Under the pieces are notes generated by a model. That model saw only the letters and a program-made list of their open reading frames with translations. It was not told where the DNA came from and ran no database searches. The position numbers were made by a program, and so were the translations under genes. Positions 23,901 to 34,783 of a stretch of 64,000 nucleotides of DNA are shown piece by piece; positions within the stretch are counted from its first letter, which is position 1, and every line of letters begins with the position of its first letter. The DNA is from Apostichopus japonicus (taxonomy: Eukaryota; Echinodermata; Holothuroidea; Aspidochirotida; Stichopodidae): contig NC_092579.1 in NCBI RefSeq assembly GCF_037975245.1, positions 20,962,666 to 21,026,665 of the forward strand, written 5' to 3'.

Positions 23901-25795
23901 TACCACACACAATAAACTTACCACAAGTCACATACTGTTCAAATTTATAACCCCAATAACTCATCTCCTTTTCACGTTCGTTCATCTCATTCCTTCTCTT
24001 CTCATTTTCCGCTGTTTCGACCTCGCTCATGTAATACGTCCCACCAAATAGCGTTACAGCCATTGACCAAGAATCCTTCTGGAACGGAGTACAAATTATT
24101 TTAGTGAGGTGACCCCTCCACATCAGGAAATCTGTATTTAAGCTGCAAATGAATGACAAAGAAAGTTATAAATTATCTACACCAGTATAAAACTATTCAT
24201 TTAAAAAGTCCACTTAAGAAAGGTTGCAACAAAATAACATGCATTTCAATGTACTATTTTGTAAGTAGCTTTTCAGAAAACCAACCTTACAGGAATTTTT
24301 TCAGGTGCTACACAGACTATACAGGTTATTTAGTTAGCTGTTCAGATGCAACACAAACTAAAATCTAATCTAACAAATCTTAAAGGTCATCAGTATTGCC
24401 CTAAACTATTAGCATGTTAAAAAATTGCTAAAAGTTTCCAAAAGTACTTTTCTGGAAGTTCTGAAATTATTGGCAGACATTAAGGAATGTTCCATTGGAC
24501 AATTAAATGTCTCGGTGAATCAAAATGTTTATTGAAAACTGAGTTACCTGTGACCAGTACTTGAGTTTAGCATATTTTGGGTGAATGTATGTACTTATAA
24601 CCTTTAATAATATCACAAACGTATTCACAGTACATTACAAAAGTTTTGCAATCACAAATGGTGTTGGGTTCTACCCTTTGTTCTCTGTTGTGCATACAAG
24701 GTTAAATAAGACACTTTCTTACAACAGCTTTACCCAATTTGCATAGGAATCAAATAATAAAGGTATAAATTGCTAGATTCAAAACGTGTTTTGCATCTTT
24801 ACTTACCACATTTAACAAAGTCTATATGTTTGATTGTAACATCCTATTAACATTACATGAAATAAGTTTCATACTAAAGTGTTTTTCACAAAATTAAAAC
24901 AGATAGGCTACATATATAACAGTCAAGTATATTTTAATGACGTTGGACCTATTATGACACACTTTCAGAAATATCATGATTTTACCAAAGCAACGGAAAT
25001 GAGACCAAACTTGAAGTGCACTAGCAGGTGTCCTTATGTGGTTTCCATAGAATTTTCTTATTGTACCCATTTTATTTCCATTAAAACAAAGGATAGTATT
25101 TTAACTTATTTAAAATCATCCAAGTTATCCCCGGAAGCATTCTTTTTTAGTAGACTGCGTCACAATAGGTCCCCGTTTTAAAAACATTTTCATGAGGATA
25201 CTGCCATGGAAATTGCCCATAGTTTTGTCTGCTTGCTGTCAAAATATTAAAAATGTAGATATTCATGTTGGTAATATATTTTCAAAGGCTAGATATGCAG
25301 AAATTAGAGAAATTTGATTCAGCAAGTAAACTTTGCCAAGTTTAGTTGTGAGTGTCCCACAATGCTACAATAATTCATCCTCCCTGTAACAAACCTTTTT
25401 ATTGAGCCATCTTCATTGGCAGTAAACTGTTCTTTGTTCATTAAAACCCATCGTAGAAGATTGTCAAGTCTTTCCTTGATATCATCATCCTTCCTAATAA
25501 ACTTTCCATAGCCATGTCTTAAATCAAAGTTAACTTTTTGGTCATCTTTAGGAATATAAAACTTGAGTTTTCTTGAGTCATTGTACACGTTTCTTTCTCC
25601 ATCTTCGCTGGCATCTAGAGAGAATTGACCTACTTCCCGTGGTTCAGAAAAATTAGGAAAAGCAGCATCATATCTTGAGTGAGGAAAAACTGGAAAGCTG
25701 GACTTATTATCCTTGTTGCTATGACTACTGCCAGAATCCTTTCGTTTTTGTGCTGGACCCTCATTTTCCGATTCCAATGTTCTGGTCCTTTTCAT
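18000..25795 (-). CDS. DXO: Decapping and exoribonuclease protein DXO (Rai1/Dom3Z family)
   Basis: The DXO/Rai1 enzyme removes defective, unmethylated or NAD caps and degrades the RNA 5'-3'. Six exons join in phase: 25795-25395, 24142-23922, 23012-22796, 21477-21342, 20074-19989 and 18114-18000, totalling 391 aa against about 396 in human. The N-terminus is Lys/Arg-rich (MKRTRTLESENEGPAQKR), a possible nuclear signal. Family motifs appear in order: QFSLDA, NFDLRHGYG, WRGHLTKI (142-149), MSEVET (172-177), GYKFEQY (198-204), GEVDC (243-247), YVELKTS (260-266), KWWAQSFLVGIPEVICGFR, FCQQFLSFV and FLPDWF near the C-terminus. The acidic metal ligands in the GEVDC and VELKT motifs are intact, so the enzyme should be active. 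Most introns have standard sites. Donors at 25394 (GTTTGT) and 22795 (GTTTTT) are weak but required for phase. An acceptor (TTATCTCACAG) just upstream at 25837 suggests a spliced 5' leader. The gene is divergent from NUBP2 and convergent with GPANK1. Confidence 0.95.
18265..18595. mobile_element. TTAA-flanked fold-back element (331 bp) in the DXO last intron
   Basis: Two arms of about 125 bp are inverted copies of each other. The left begins TTAAAGGAATAATGAAAG, and the right read inward begins TTAAAGGAATAACTAAGG. Matching inner blocks include GGGATCAAA, AACCTCAAAACT and GCTTGCTTTGAAAATT. It is flanked by TTAA on both sides and has no ORF, so it is a MITE-type element. Confidence 0.75.
19370..19720. 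repeat. Two diverged direct copies of a ~140-bp repeat ending in a CATA-rich tail
   Basis: Blocks repeat in the order TTTACAAG, CCCAAATGACC, CCTCCACCAAAAAC, CACAC(C/T)AAAT and TTGAGATATCGTGTTTACAA, first at about 19370-19495 and again to about 19650. An ACATACATACACACATG tail follows. A weaker relative (AGTGACCTTGACCTCCAC) is near 45568. The repeat lies inside a DXO intron. Confidence 0.6.
20570..21140. repeat. Degenerate array rich in CTTGTCAAGTT / TTGACAAGT motifs
   Basis: Over about 570 bp the motif CTTGTCAA, or its complement TTGACAAG, with near variants recurs in both orientations, for example CTTGTCAAGTTAC and GAGTTGACAAGTTACG. Spacing is irregular. It resembles a decayed satellite whose unit is itself partly palindromic. 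It sits in the intron between DXO exons 4 and 5. Confidence 0.6.
22056..22616. mobile_element. TTAA-flanked fold-back element (561 bp), best copy of its family
   Basis: The arms are long inverted repeats: TTAAAAGAATAGTCC at the left edge and its exact complement at the right. Matching inner blocks include AGAGGAACATAATCT, GTGAAATTTGCATTCAATTC and TTTTTGAGATATTGACA. The arms match over roughly 180 bp with indels. TTAA marks each end. There is no coding capacity. It lies just downstream of DXO exon 3 on the transcribed strand. Confidence 0.8.
23172..23406. mobile_element. Copy 2 of the GGCCCCAAA / TAGCATGCTA element family
   Basis: It begins CAGTATAGGCCCCGAATTAT and ends TAGCATATTTGGGGCCAATA, an inverted pair. 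The interior shares AGTACTTT(C/T)CTGGA and CAGACATT with copy 3 at 24391. It is intronic in DXO. Confidence 0.55.
24391..24587. mobile_element. Copy 3 of the GGCCCCAAA / TAGCATGCTA element family
   Basis: It begins CAGTATTGCCCTAAACTATT and ends TTTAGCATATTTTGGGTGAA. The middle shares AAAGTACTTTTCTGGAAGT with copy 2, only 1.2 kb away. It is intronic in DXO. Confidence 0.55.
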
Positions 25796-25836
25796 ATTGG
25801 TCAAAGGAATCTATTTACAAATCCACTGAGAGAAAC

Positions 25837-26840
25837 CTGTGAGATAAAAATAATAAATTGTTCAATTCAATTAACAAAATGACTGTTTCCACGATCACCT
25901 GGACTCAAGTAAGTTTGTAGAAGCATTTACGGGCTGCTTTAATGAACTACCAATTCCATATATGGTATCTCACCTCATCAGGTCTTTATGTATGTGTGTG
26001 GGGGGGGAGGAGGGGGGGTACGGGGAGAATTCTATCAAGAAGCCCTGTTCATTAGCAAATGAAATCTATAAAAGAACCAGGCTTCCAATTATATGAGTTG
26101 ATACATTCCTCACCCACTCAAACCTTTATGCCTGGTTGACATACATGCCAATGTACAGGAATAGGAATGTGAGCGCCAGCAGGTACAGTAGCTTCAAGTA
26201 CTCTAAGGCTAGGCCTAAGTTAGGATACACATACGACGTATACCAGCTAGTCTAGTACAACTAAGATACCTTGTAACTTGCTTGTAAGTTGTAGTTGTAC
26301 GTTTATTCATTAATTCGCTTTGAAAGTTGTCTCTACTCGTAAGTCTCATTACTTCTTCCGTGGGCTAATCCTCATGACTTTCAAATCGTGTTCGTCGCGT
26401 TTGCATGTTCTTGGAACAAAGTCAAAGAGTTGTTTTTTTATACCAATTCTGTGGAACAAGTGTATAGTTCGATCGAACGTTCGTAGCTTTCATGGCTTTG
26501 TGCGACCTAAAGTTAAGCTTTGGCGGGGATTCCCAGAGGGTGCACAAGAAAAAACAACCTTTGCTAAGATTAAAATACATATATACGGTAAACTTTACTA
26601 CCCATTATTGAAACTTTGACAAATTACTTCTTAAACTCATTATTTCATATTTGTCAGTAAGATTTAAAATGCACTGGAAAATATTACCACTGGAACGTCC
26701 ATCAGGCAGACTTCAAAGCTCAGAAGTGAATCATTCAATTGACAAGCTATGGTACTGCTTCAATAGTCACTAACACTCTTCTGTTGTATTTCACCACTCT
26801 TGCTGTGCTACAGTGAAACAAAATACTACTCACTTTCCAG
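25837..26840. promoter_or_regulatory. Divergent DXO / NUBP2 intergenic region
   Basis: The two start codons are 1.07 kb apart on opposite strands. Acceptor-like sites sit just upstream of each ATG (TTATCTCACAG for DXO, CACTTTCCAG at 26840 for NUBP2), so transcription starts are probably inside this interval. It contains a GGCTAGGCCTAAGTTAGG stretch (about 26207-26224) and poly-G runs near 26000. I see no TATA box I would defend. A shared bidirectional promoter is an inference. Confidence 0.45.
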
Positions 26841-26863
26841 CAACCGTTGTCAATCGCATTGAA

Positions 26864-29800
26864 ATGGATCTCGACAATAATTTGAAGAGTGTGAAGCACA
26901 AAATAGTTATTTTATCTGGAAAAGGTGGTGTTGGTAAAAGCACTGTCGCCACCCAAATAGCATTATCTCTAAAACAGCAGGGACTAAAGGTACATCTTTG
27001 CTTACAACATATCACTTCATCACACATACCTGTTTCGCGACGACATGACTTGCGTTCTTACAAATGTACACAAAACTATTAAGAACTTACCTTGGGCCTA
27101 ACGTTAGAGATCAAGAACTATGCTATATTGTATAACTTCGTCAGATTATATGCCTCATTTTGGACTAGGGTATTGTCACTGTTAGTAAAATGACAGTGAA
27201 TACCAGGCAGAATCCACTCAGTAGTAAAAATAGTATAGGCTAGGGATCTTTCCTTCTATTTAAGCTAGTGCTTCTGTGGGTTATGTTTAGTTTAGTTAAG
27301 TTTAGAGACCAAGGATCAGGAAGCCTAACACTAGTTACACTCTCCATCTCTGCATACTTGTGATTATTTCTAGCATTGGTACTCACTGTTTTGAGTCAAG
27401 AACCAAACAATACAACCTCTATGGAAAGTTCAGAGGCGAATAAATGATTTTATCATGAAGTATGTGGCCCAGGTGCTGTTGAGGCTGGGGGTGTGCCATC
27501 AGAAATAGGAATAGGATAATTATGTTACAATAAGTGCAATTACAAAGCCCTTTTCCCCCAGTAAGAAGCCATGGATAACCACAATCAAAATGCCTATTTT
27601 CCCAATAGTATGTTACTGAATTACAGTAACGATTATTTTATCATGATAGCTTTACAAATTTTGCCTTCAGCAATTCAAAGTAGGCTAATTTTATTCCTTC
27701 AAGTTTACAGAACTAGCAAATAATGTTAGACACTATTTTTTAACTTTCTTTCTTTCTTCCATCACTGGTTAGGTTGGGGTACTGGATGTTGATCTGTGTG
27801 GTCCAAGTATTCCTCGGATGTTGAATGTGGAGGATAAAGATATTCATCAGAGTTCTCAAGGGTAAACTTTTCCAAGAAATAAGATTTGTACATGTAATCA
27901 TCAACCATTTGCTTATTACTGATTGACATCTTTGAAATTGTAAAAGAAATGTTAAAGGTGTAAGTTGGCAACACAGGCATTGCCTTGAACTAAAAATGAA
28001 CAGCACCATCTGTCCTATTGTGTCTGACAGACAACTCTCATGCTCAGTGACTTTTTGAAATTAGATGTTAATTTCATTTCCTTTTTATTTATTTATTTGT
28101 TTTCTCACAACATTCAGGTGATAATAATACATATAAAGTAACCCAATAAAACCCCCAAATATACAAAGAGTTGTGAAAGGAAGTGCTCTAAAAAACCTTT
28201 ATGGCTTAACGAGTAGAGCACTCCCTATACTTAACAATGAAAATATACAAAAAAATATGTCTCTAAACAAGAAAGAAAAAAAAAAAGAAGAGAAAAAAAA
28301 GAAAAACCCTGACCCTGTCCCTGACTCCACTCAAAACCTCCCGACCCCTGTCACGACTTTCCCACCTTTCCCCACCCATAACTCCCAGCTGAAATCCAAC
28401 CCATCCACCCAAAAAAATATCCCATTCCTATCCTCACCCAACAACTGTTGAAACTAATGACAGAAAAAAGGTACATGACATTATCATACAAATATCAATA
28501 GTTGTTTAAAAGGGCCTTAATTTGTTTTTTATAAAGAGTGGAAGCCAGCTTCTAGATTTCAAATCATCTGATAGGGCATTCCAAACTCTAATTGAACGGT
28601 TTCGTACATTTAGTTATTAAATGGATGAGGGGTACAGATTTATTGTTAACATAATTATTAAAAGTATTCTCCCTGTTGAAATGGTGTTGAAAAACTATAC
28701 AGCCTTTTTTGTACCATTGTCTCAGCCAACCATTTAAATTTAATAGAAATAGATATTTAGAACATCTTTTCATTCCTAAACTTGTTGTTAGTGCTATCTT
28801 CAAGAGTTCACTCAGGGTATTGCATTATAAAAGTATTAATTTGATTAAATTTCTTCTCTTATATAAATATTGTGTATGTTTAGTAACTATATGGTAATTA
28901 CCCTAATGATTTGATGGCAATAAAAATTTTAACCCCAAAGTATGACATGCAAAATTAGTTTTTGCTCTACTTTTCCTCTATTTTAGATGGGTTCCTGTTT
29001 ACCCTGATCCTAGCCAAACATTAGCTGTCATGTCCATTGCCTTCCTCTTGAACAAGAAAGATGATCCTGTGGTGTGGAGAGGTCCAAAAAAGAATGGTAG
29101 GAATTTAATAATGATAAAAATTATAATCTAGTATAAGTATATATACTCTAGTAATACTAGTAATAAGTATATTCTCTAGTAAAAGAGGAGTGTTAGCTCA
29201 GTGGTAAACGCCGGTGCCTTTCAATCATAAGGTCCCGAGTTCGAGTCACTCCAAGATTAATGTATGTCGTCCAGTTACAGAGTTCAAAATAAAATAAAAC
29301 TGTTAGCAAACTGCTTATCCACTAGAGAGCCTGTGTAAGAGAATGTGTAAAAGTAAGTTGGCCTGACGTTTCGATCCTAGCAGGATCTTATTCAGAGGCC
29401 AAATGACAAGTAACAGTAACAGAAGGGACAAAAACATGCACAGAATACAGTTACAGAGCTGTTGACAATTGACAATTCATAATCGTGGACGTTAAATATG
29501 AATCTAAGAGACTGACTTCAGTCAGCTTGCGGCTTTGATAAGCCAATGATGGCTTCTTCGCGAGATCTAAAATATATGCATACATAATCATAATCCAAAC
29601 CAAACTATTTTACTCCATTGAACCTCCAACAGATGCACAGTATCACATGTATCATTGTTTGTATCATAGGAAGAGGGAATAGCTCACCAACTTCTGTCGT
29701 TTTTCTTCTGCAGCGATGATCAAACAGTTTTTATCCGATGTTGTTTGGGGTGACCTCGACTATCTCATCATAGATACTCCTCCAGGTATTTTGCTTTCCA

Positions 29801-32774
29801 AACTTGTAGTACTCAAGTCGGTACTCATACTCGAGTCGATACTCAAGTACATTTTTCCTTTTGTACTCATACTGGAACTCAGAGAATGCAAATTTCATTC
29901 ACTTTTACTCCGGGCTTTGTACTCTCACTGGTACACTCATACTCATGACTTTGTGCTCCCGATAAAAGGCGGATGTTTTCTAATAATTATCTTCAGGACT
30001 TGCTCAATGTTTTGGGGTTTTGACAGTCTGTTGTTTTGAGAAAGTACTTCTGTTAACATCTGTCAAAGAAGGCGAGAAGTAAGTTTTACAAAGAGTACCA
30101 TAAAGTCAATTCTCCTGAAGTAATCAATACAATTTCAAATAGAAAACATAAGAAGTTTTTCTTTAAAATGTCAAATAACTTGTTTCAAGTTTAAAAATGC
30201 ATTGAAAAGTTTTTGCAAAGGTTTTCTAATTTAATCCATTTGTACTATCGTTTATATGGGGAGACAGGTTTCTAGCTGGTTGTGATTGCAGAAAACCATC
30301 CTGCCAATGTCTCTTGAGGTTAAGCTTATTTCCGTTCTCAGCGAAAATAATCACCCTCAATATGCGGATAATAATCACTCACAGTGGATGGATGAGAGTA
30401 CTGTATGATGCTTTAAACTGACAAATATCTTCTTTTATCCTGCATTGTATTCAAATCTTTAACAATTGTTTCCATCATTTTAATGTTTTTTTTTCATTCT
30501 TTTCTTCTCCTTTTTCTTTAATTTTACGTTTCTGATGTTTAAGTCGTCACATTCTTTTATGATTTCCTTTTGTATATTCTCACTTTTTTAATGTATGCTA
30601 TTTATACTTTATTGTAAGCATATGTTTACCCTTTCAGGGATATGGTAAAGTTGGAATCAATCAAATCCATCACCCAATACCCTGTTTATATCTATTCAGT
30701 GCTTTGTAATCTTTGACCTTCCTTTATCCTTGGACAGGTACATCAGATGAACACATAACTGTCGTGGAGGGTCTTCAGGGTTATAATCCAGATGGTGTCG
30801 TACTAGTCACAACTCCACAGGTATCTATGTTGATAGATTTGAGTCTTGCGAGATGAAATATTTTATCTCGTTAGGTGGAAGGCATTATGGCTACAAGAAA
30901 CTCTTACAAAGTTACCGTTTGAAACTACACACTCTCCCTGTCGAGATATAATTCATATTAAGAAATAGTGAAGTAACTGTGTATGAAAATCAAGATTCAT
31001 ATTCCTGGCTATCCCAATGTGTAGCCTCCTCGTGTCTCTTCCCTTTGTTGAATGGTCCACCATCGGTGAAATCTAATATGTGAATAGGTCAAGCTTGGTT
31101 TACACCATGTTGCACCATGTTACACCATGTCATTTCTTAATTGCACTATAAATGAAATATTGCACTGTAAGAGCTAATATGTGTATAGCGATTCAGGTTT
31201 GCAAACAAGCATTGCTCATTATATTCTTCCATTAATAACAGTTCAAGCTTGGTTTACACCATGTAACACCATGTAATTTCTTAATTGCACTATAAATGAA
31301 TTATTACACTGATATGAAATAGAGTACAAAATACTGGATAAGACTGATAACTATCACATGTTGGAGCTGAATTATTTTTGGAAGGAAACTCAAGCAATGG
31401 AGAAATTATTTTCTAAAAGATGTACGTGAAAGCAGATGAAAATTTGTTTTGTAGCGGTTGGAAATGGAAACTAATACTGACATAACCCTCATTTTGCTTG
31501 TAGGCTGTTGCTGTTGGCGATGTCAGAAGAGAGCTTACCTTCTGCAGGAAAACCAAGTTACCTGTTCTCGGTGTCGTGGAAAATATGAGCGGATTCGTCT
31601 GTCCGCATTGCGCAGTGAGTATAGAAATTTTCTAGTCAATGTAAAAATATGGACGTGAAAAAATGGATTTGTTCTGTTGGTCATGGTCTTTCATGTTTGT
31701 ATGTTTGTGCTTGTCAATGTGGGTTATTTTTTGTTGTTGTCAAATACATAGTCTTTTCCATGAATGTGTTTAAAAATAGAGACAATTATCCAGCCATAAT
31801 AGCTTCAATATGTCAGGGCCGTAATGAGCATATATTTAGTTTTACGAAGGATTTTTGTCAAGTACCCGCTCCCTTATAAAAGAATACATATTTGGCGATG
31901 TTATACAAATAAATTATGCAATCATTTCTAAGCTAATTTGTTTAGTAGACAAGCTTTTATTCATGTATTCAGTTTGTAGGTATGGTACATGTTAAGGGTA
32001 GTTCCTAACCAAAGTCAACGTATTAACATTTGCCATTGTATTTTGACAATTTTATTTTACAGGAATGTTCTAATGTGTTTTCCAAAGGAGGGGGAGAGGC
32101 ACTAGCCAGAGAATTCAACATTCCTTTCTTAGGTAAGGATCATGATAAGTCTTACATTGTTTCCATCATTTTTAAAAAAAAAAACAAGGATAATTGCCAG
32201 CCAGTATTTGGATATTTTTTATATCAATGATCTTACAGGGAGGATGAGATATTTTAGTCCCTATCCCAGTTGGGCAATATACAGCAAATGTCAGTTGCCA
32301 TAGCAACAGTGGCCATGGTAATGGTTAATTTTCCTGAGTAGCTACTCTGGGGGAGTCACCAATGGTGGGATATCCCAGGGTGACTGGAACCCCATGAATG
32401 AGGGAGTGGTCAAAATGTGTCGGTGTGTGTTTGTGGTTGTCTTTGTCTGTGCTGTGTCAAACCTCCTAAATGGCTGGCCGATTTTCTTCAAACTTGGTGG
32501 GAAGGTACCCTGTGTCTCTTCCTTTCATATATATATTTTATATATATATCTAATTTTGAGGGACTGTGAACTGCAGATGCAAGCTTTAGAACACACTGAT
32601 ATCTTTGGATTATCTTTTACAGGTTGTGTTCCCTTGGATCCACAACTGTCAGAGTGTTTGGAAAATGGACAGAGCTTTGTGGAAGCCTTCTCATCCTCTC
32701 CTTCAGCTCAGATTTTAAACAAGATTGCTGAAACTCTTCACCAAAGAACTGCAATGAATGGTTCTATCTCTTGA
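26864..32774 (+). CDS. NUBP2: Cytosolic Fe-S cluster assembly scaffold NUBP2 (Cfd1 homologue)
   Basis: This is a P-loop NTPase of the Mrp/NBP35 family. With NUBP1 it forms the scaffold on which cytosolic and nuclear 4Fe-4S clusters are built. Eight exons join in phase: 26864-26989, 27773-27861, 28987-29096, 29714-29785, 30738-30820, 31504-31614, 32063-32132 and 32623-32774, giving 270 aa against 271 in human. Visible motifs are the deviant Walker [11 protein letters not shown] (18-27), [63 protein letters not shown], and [12 protein letters not shown] whose Cys193 and Cys196 bridge the cluster. Lack of a long N-terminal Cys domain distinguishes NUBP2 from NUBP1. I chose ATG 26864 over the ATG at 26813 because it matches the family start and lies just after an acceptor at 26840. 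The last five residues and stop fall inside a minisatellite. Introns hold a LINE fragment and a SINE. Confidence 0.95.
28040..28900 (-). mobile_element. 3' end of a non-LTR retrotransposon (LINE), decayed
   Basis: On the minus strand about 28610-28520 reads [18 protein letters not shown] and then [12 protein letters not shown] before a stop. This is the typical C-terminus of CR1/L2/Jockey-like reverse transcriptase ORFs (IWNxLPxxLKxxxSLxxFKxxLK). Upstream, about 28830-28600 encodes a matching HHFNREN block with frame breaks. The remainder toward 28040 would be its 3' UTR. It lies in the NUBP2 intron between exons 2 and 3 and is not functional. Confidence 0.65.
29187..29585 (+). mobile_element. 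tRNA-derived SINE, interrupted by a nested insertion
   Basis: The 5' part has a pol III A box (TAGCTCAGTGG, 29194-29204) and B box (AGTTCGAGTCA, from 29239). The 3' part (about 29486-29585) shares GACTTCAGTCAGCTTGC and GGCTTCTTCGCGAG with the SINE at 34784 and ends in a CATACATAA tail. Between them about 190 bp of unrelated DNA is inserted, including GACGTTTCGATCCTAGCAGG. It lies in the NUBP2 intron between exons 3 and 4. Confidence 0.7.
29806..29960. repeat. Degenerate ACTCATACTCGAGT simple repeat
   Basis: Short units such as GTACTCATACTCGAGTCG and ACACTCATACTCATGAC recur irregularly right after the exon 4 donor of NUBP2. A complementary-orientation version (TATGAGTACAAGTA) lies at about 46010-46190. 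Confidence 0.55.
31087..31317. repeat. Direct duplication of ~80 bp in a NUBP2 intron
   Basis: CAAGCTTGGTTTACACCATG, then ACACCATGT, then ATTTCTTAATTGCACTATAA occurs at about 31089-31170 and again at about 31244-31317. The copies are separated by about 75 bp of other sequence and are nearly identical, suggesting a fairly recent duplication. Confidence 0.75.
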
Positions 32775-33205
32775 CAAATGAGGACTATGGTGGCTCGGAG
32801 GTGACATCTCTATTGTGACAAATGGAATTCAACATTTCTTATGATACCGTAAAAGGTTCTATCTCCTTGTCATTACCAATGACTATTAACGTTGGCATGG
32901 TGGCTCATATGTTGCACCTCTATATCATGACTAATGAACGTAAACTTTTCTCACGGTAGCTTAGAGGTTCCATCTCTGTATCATGACAAATGAGTGTTAA
33001 CATTTGTATGGCAGATCAGTGGTACATCTCTATATTGTGACAAAGGAGAGTTAATATTTTTTATAGTATTTCAGAGGTTCCATCTGTATATCACAAGAAC
33101 TAAGTATTAAGCTATTGTGCCTCAGAAATTTAATTTCTGTACCATGACAAATGAATATGAACAATGGTATGGCAGCTCAGAGGTTCCATCTCTGTATCAT
33201 TAAAA
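32760..33205 (+). repeat. Degenerate ~60-bp minisatellite spanning the NUBP2 stop codon and 3' UTR
   Basis: Repeated blocks in order are GGTTCCATCTCTGTATCAT, GACAAATGAGTGTTAAC and ATGGTGGCTCAGA, with about seven diverged copies. The first recognisable copy (GGTTCTATCTCTTGACAAATG) contains the NUBP2 stop codon TGA at 32772, so the C-terminal residues Gly-Ser-Ile-Ser are encoded by repeat DNA. Confidence 0.75.
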
Positions 33206-34718
33206 TGAGTTTGAAGATAAATTATGGTAACTTCAGTGCTCGAAATCATTTAACAAGAGTGTTAGCAATCAAAATTGTATGTTGTAGCTTCAAGAGTACT
33301 ACTCTAGACCCTCTAGCACAATGTTGGAAAATGTCAACACAAATAATGAACACAGCAGCATTCCTCTAATCATTGTCAATATTTTGCTCAGAAACTTTTC
33401 CCAAACTTACAACCTTTGACACAATCATATGATGAAATTATCAAACACTGAAGCAGTTTGTATCACACATTAGAGTTCTGGCATCTGAGAAGTGAAATGA
33501 AATCTAAGCTAAGAACCCCCCCCCCCCCAACCTTTCCTACCCTGTTGTTTGAATTAGAAATGTTGCTCTTTGATCTGTAAGTTAACATCTTAGACAGTAC
33601 ACCTATGGTTAAGTAAGGTGATTTTTTTCTTGACAGGACTCTTGAATTCTCTGCTTAGATGCTGCATATTACATATTAGTTTTCAACCTTCTATGAACTG
33701 CAAATTCGTATTGAATGACATAATGGAAACCAGCATTTATCACAGAATCAAGATAGTCACGTTTTGTTGTACATTGTTATCATGACTACGACGTACCAGC
33801 ATTTCTATCTTTCTTCATACTTGTTCTAAAGCTACATCACTCAAAACGGTGATTAGTTTCAGTGCATAGGTCTGTACGTTAAGGTACTTAGTAGATTGTT
33901 AAGCTATAAGACAGTGTAAAACATAATTAGCTATTTGTCCTTGAAGTACAGTCATTTCTGTCAACTGGTTTCACCAGCATTATCACAACTATTGTGGCTC
34001 TGTGCTTTTGTCAGTAGGAACATTTCCATTAATTTGTTGTGCATTGGTAGAAACTTTCATTTCTTATATCTGTATATTAAATCAGTCCAATGTTTTTTGA
34101 GCTGAGTTTGAGTATATTTTGGTATACCATAATAATAATAATAATATCCTATAAGAATGGTATCTAAGCTCGACCTAGTGAAGATTCATTTCAAATATTG
34201 AACCATAAAGTAGGGAAAAAAAAGGAAAGAAGGAAACTTCCAAATTTCCAAATTGATTTGAATTGGCTTTTAACATTTCATTATGAGAACTGTCTGGGCT
34301 ACAAAATGTTGACAAGGGAAACCCCCCCCCCAAAAAAGTGATGACGATGATGAATTCCTCACTCATTTGCTGAGCAAATCAATATAGGAGGGTGCATAAG
34401 GGTTGACCAATAAGAAAAAAAGAATTGAAAGTTGTGAAACTCAGTGATGTTAAATATTAGATCAGACTAAGCTTGAAGCGATTGACGATAATGTTGAAAA
34501 CAGCGTCGATGCAGATATGCTGTGACAGTTGTGCTTAAATCCAGTAATGTATCACATGATTATGAAAATGGTCACAGATTTGAATTTAAAAAACACAAAA
34601 ACCACAATGTCAGATCAGAATTCTTGAAGGATTGTTGCTTTAACAATTCACTGTCTGTTATGAGATTGCCTTTGTCCAAACTAGATGAAATCCAGAATAT
34701 TTTTAAAATCTATATATG

Positions 34719-34774
<56 letters not shown>

Positions 34775-34783
34775 CGGAGTGTA

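Noticed and set aside
26320-26619. 99-codon plus-strand ORF upstream of NUBP2
   Set aside because: No domain is recognisable, it sits in the divergent promoter interval, and NUBP2 has its own family-matching start. It may be leader RNA.
32440-32520. Stretch resembling a repeat common in marine genomes (GATTTTCTTCAAACTTGGTG)
   Set aside because: Only one copy is in this window and the recollection cannot be verified without a database search.
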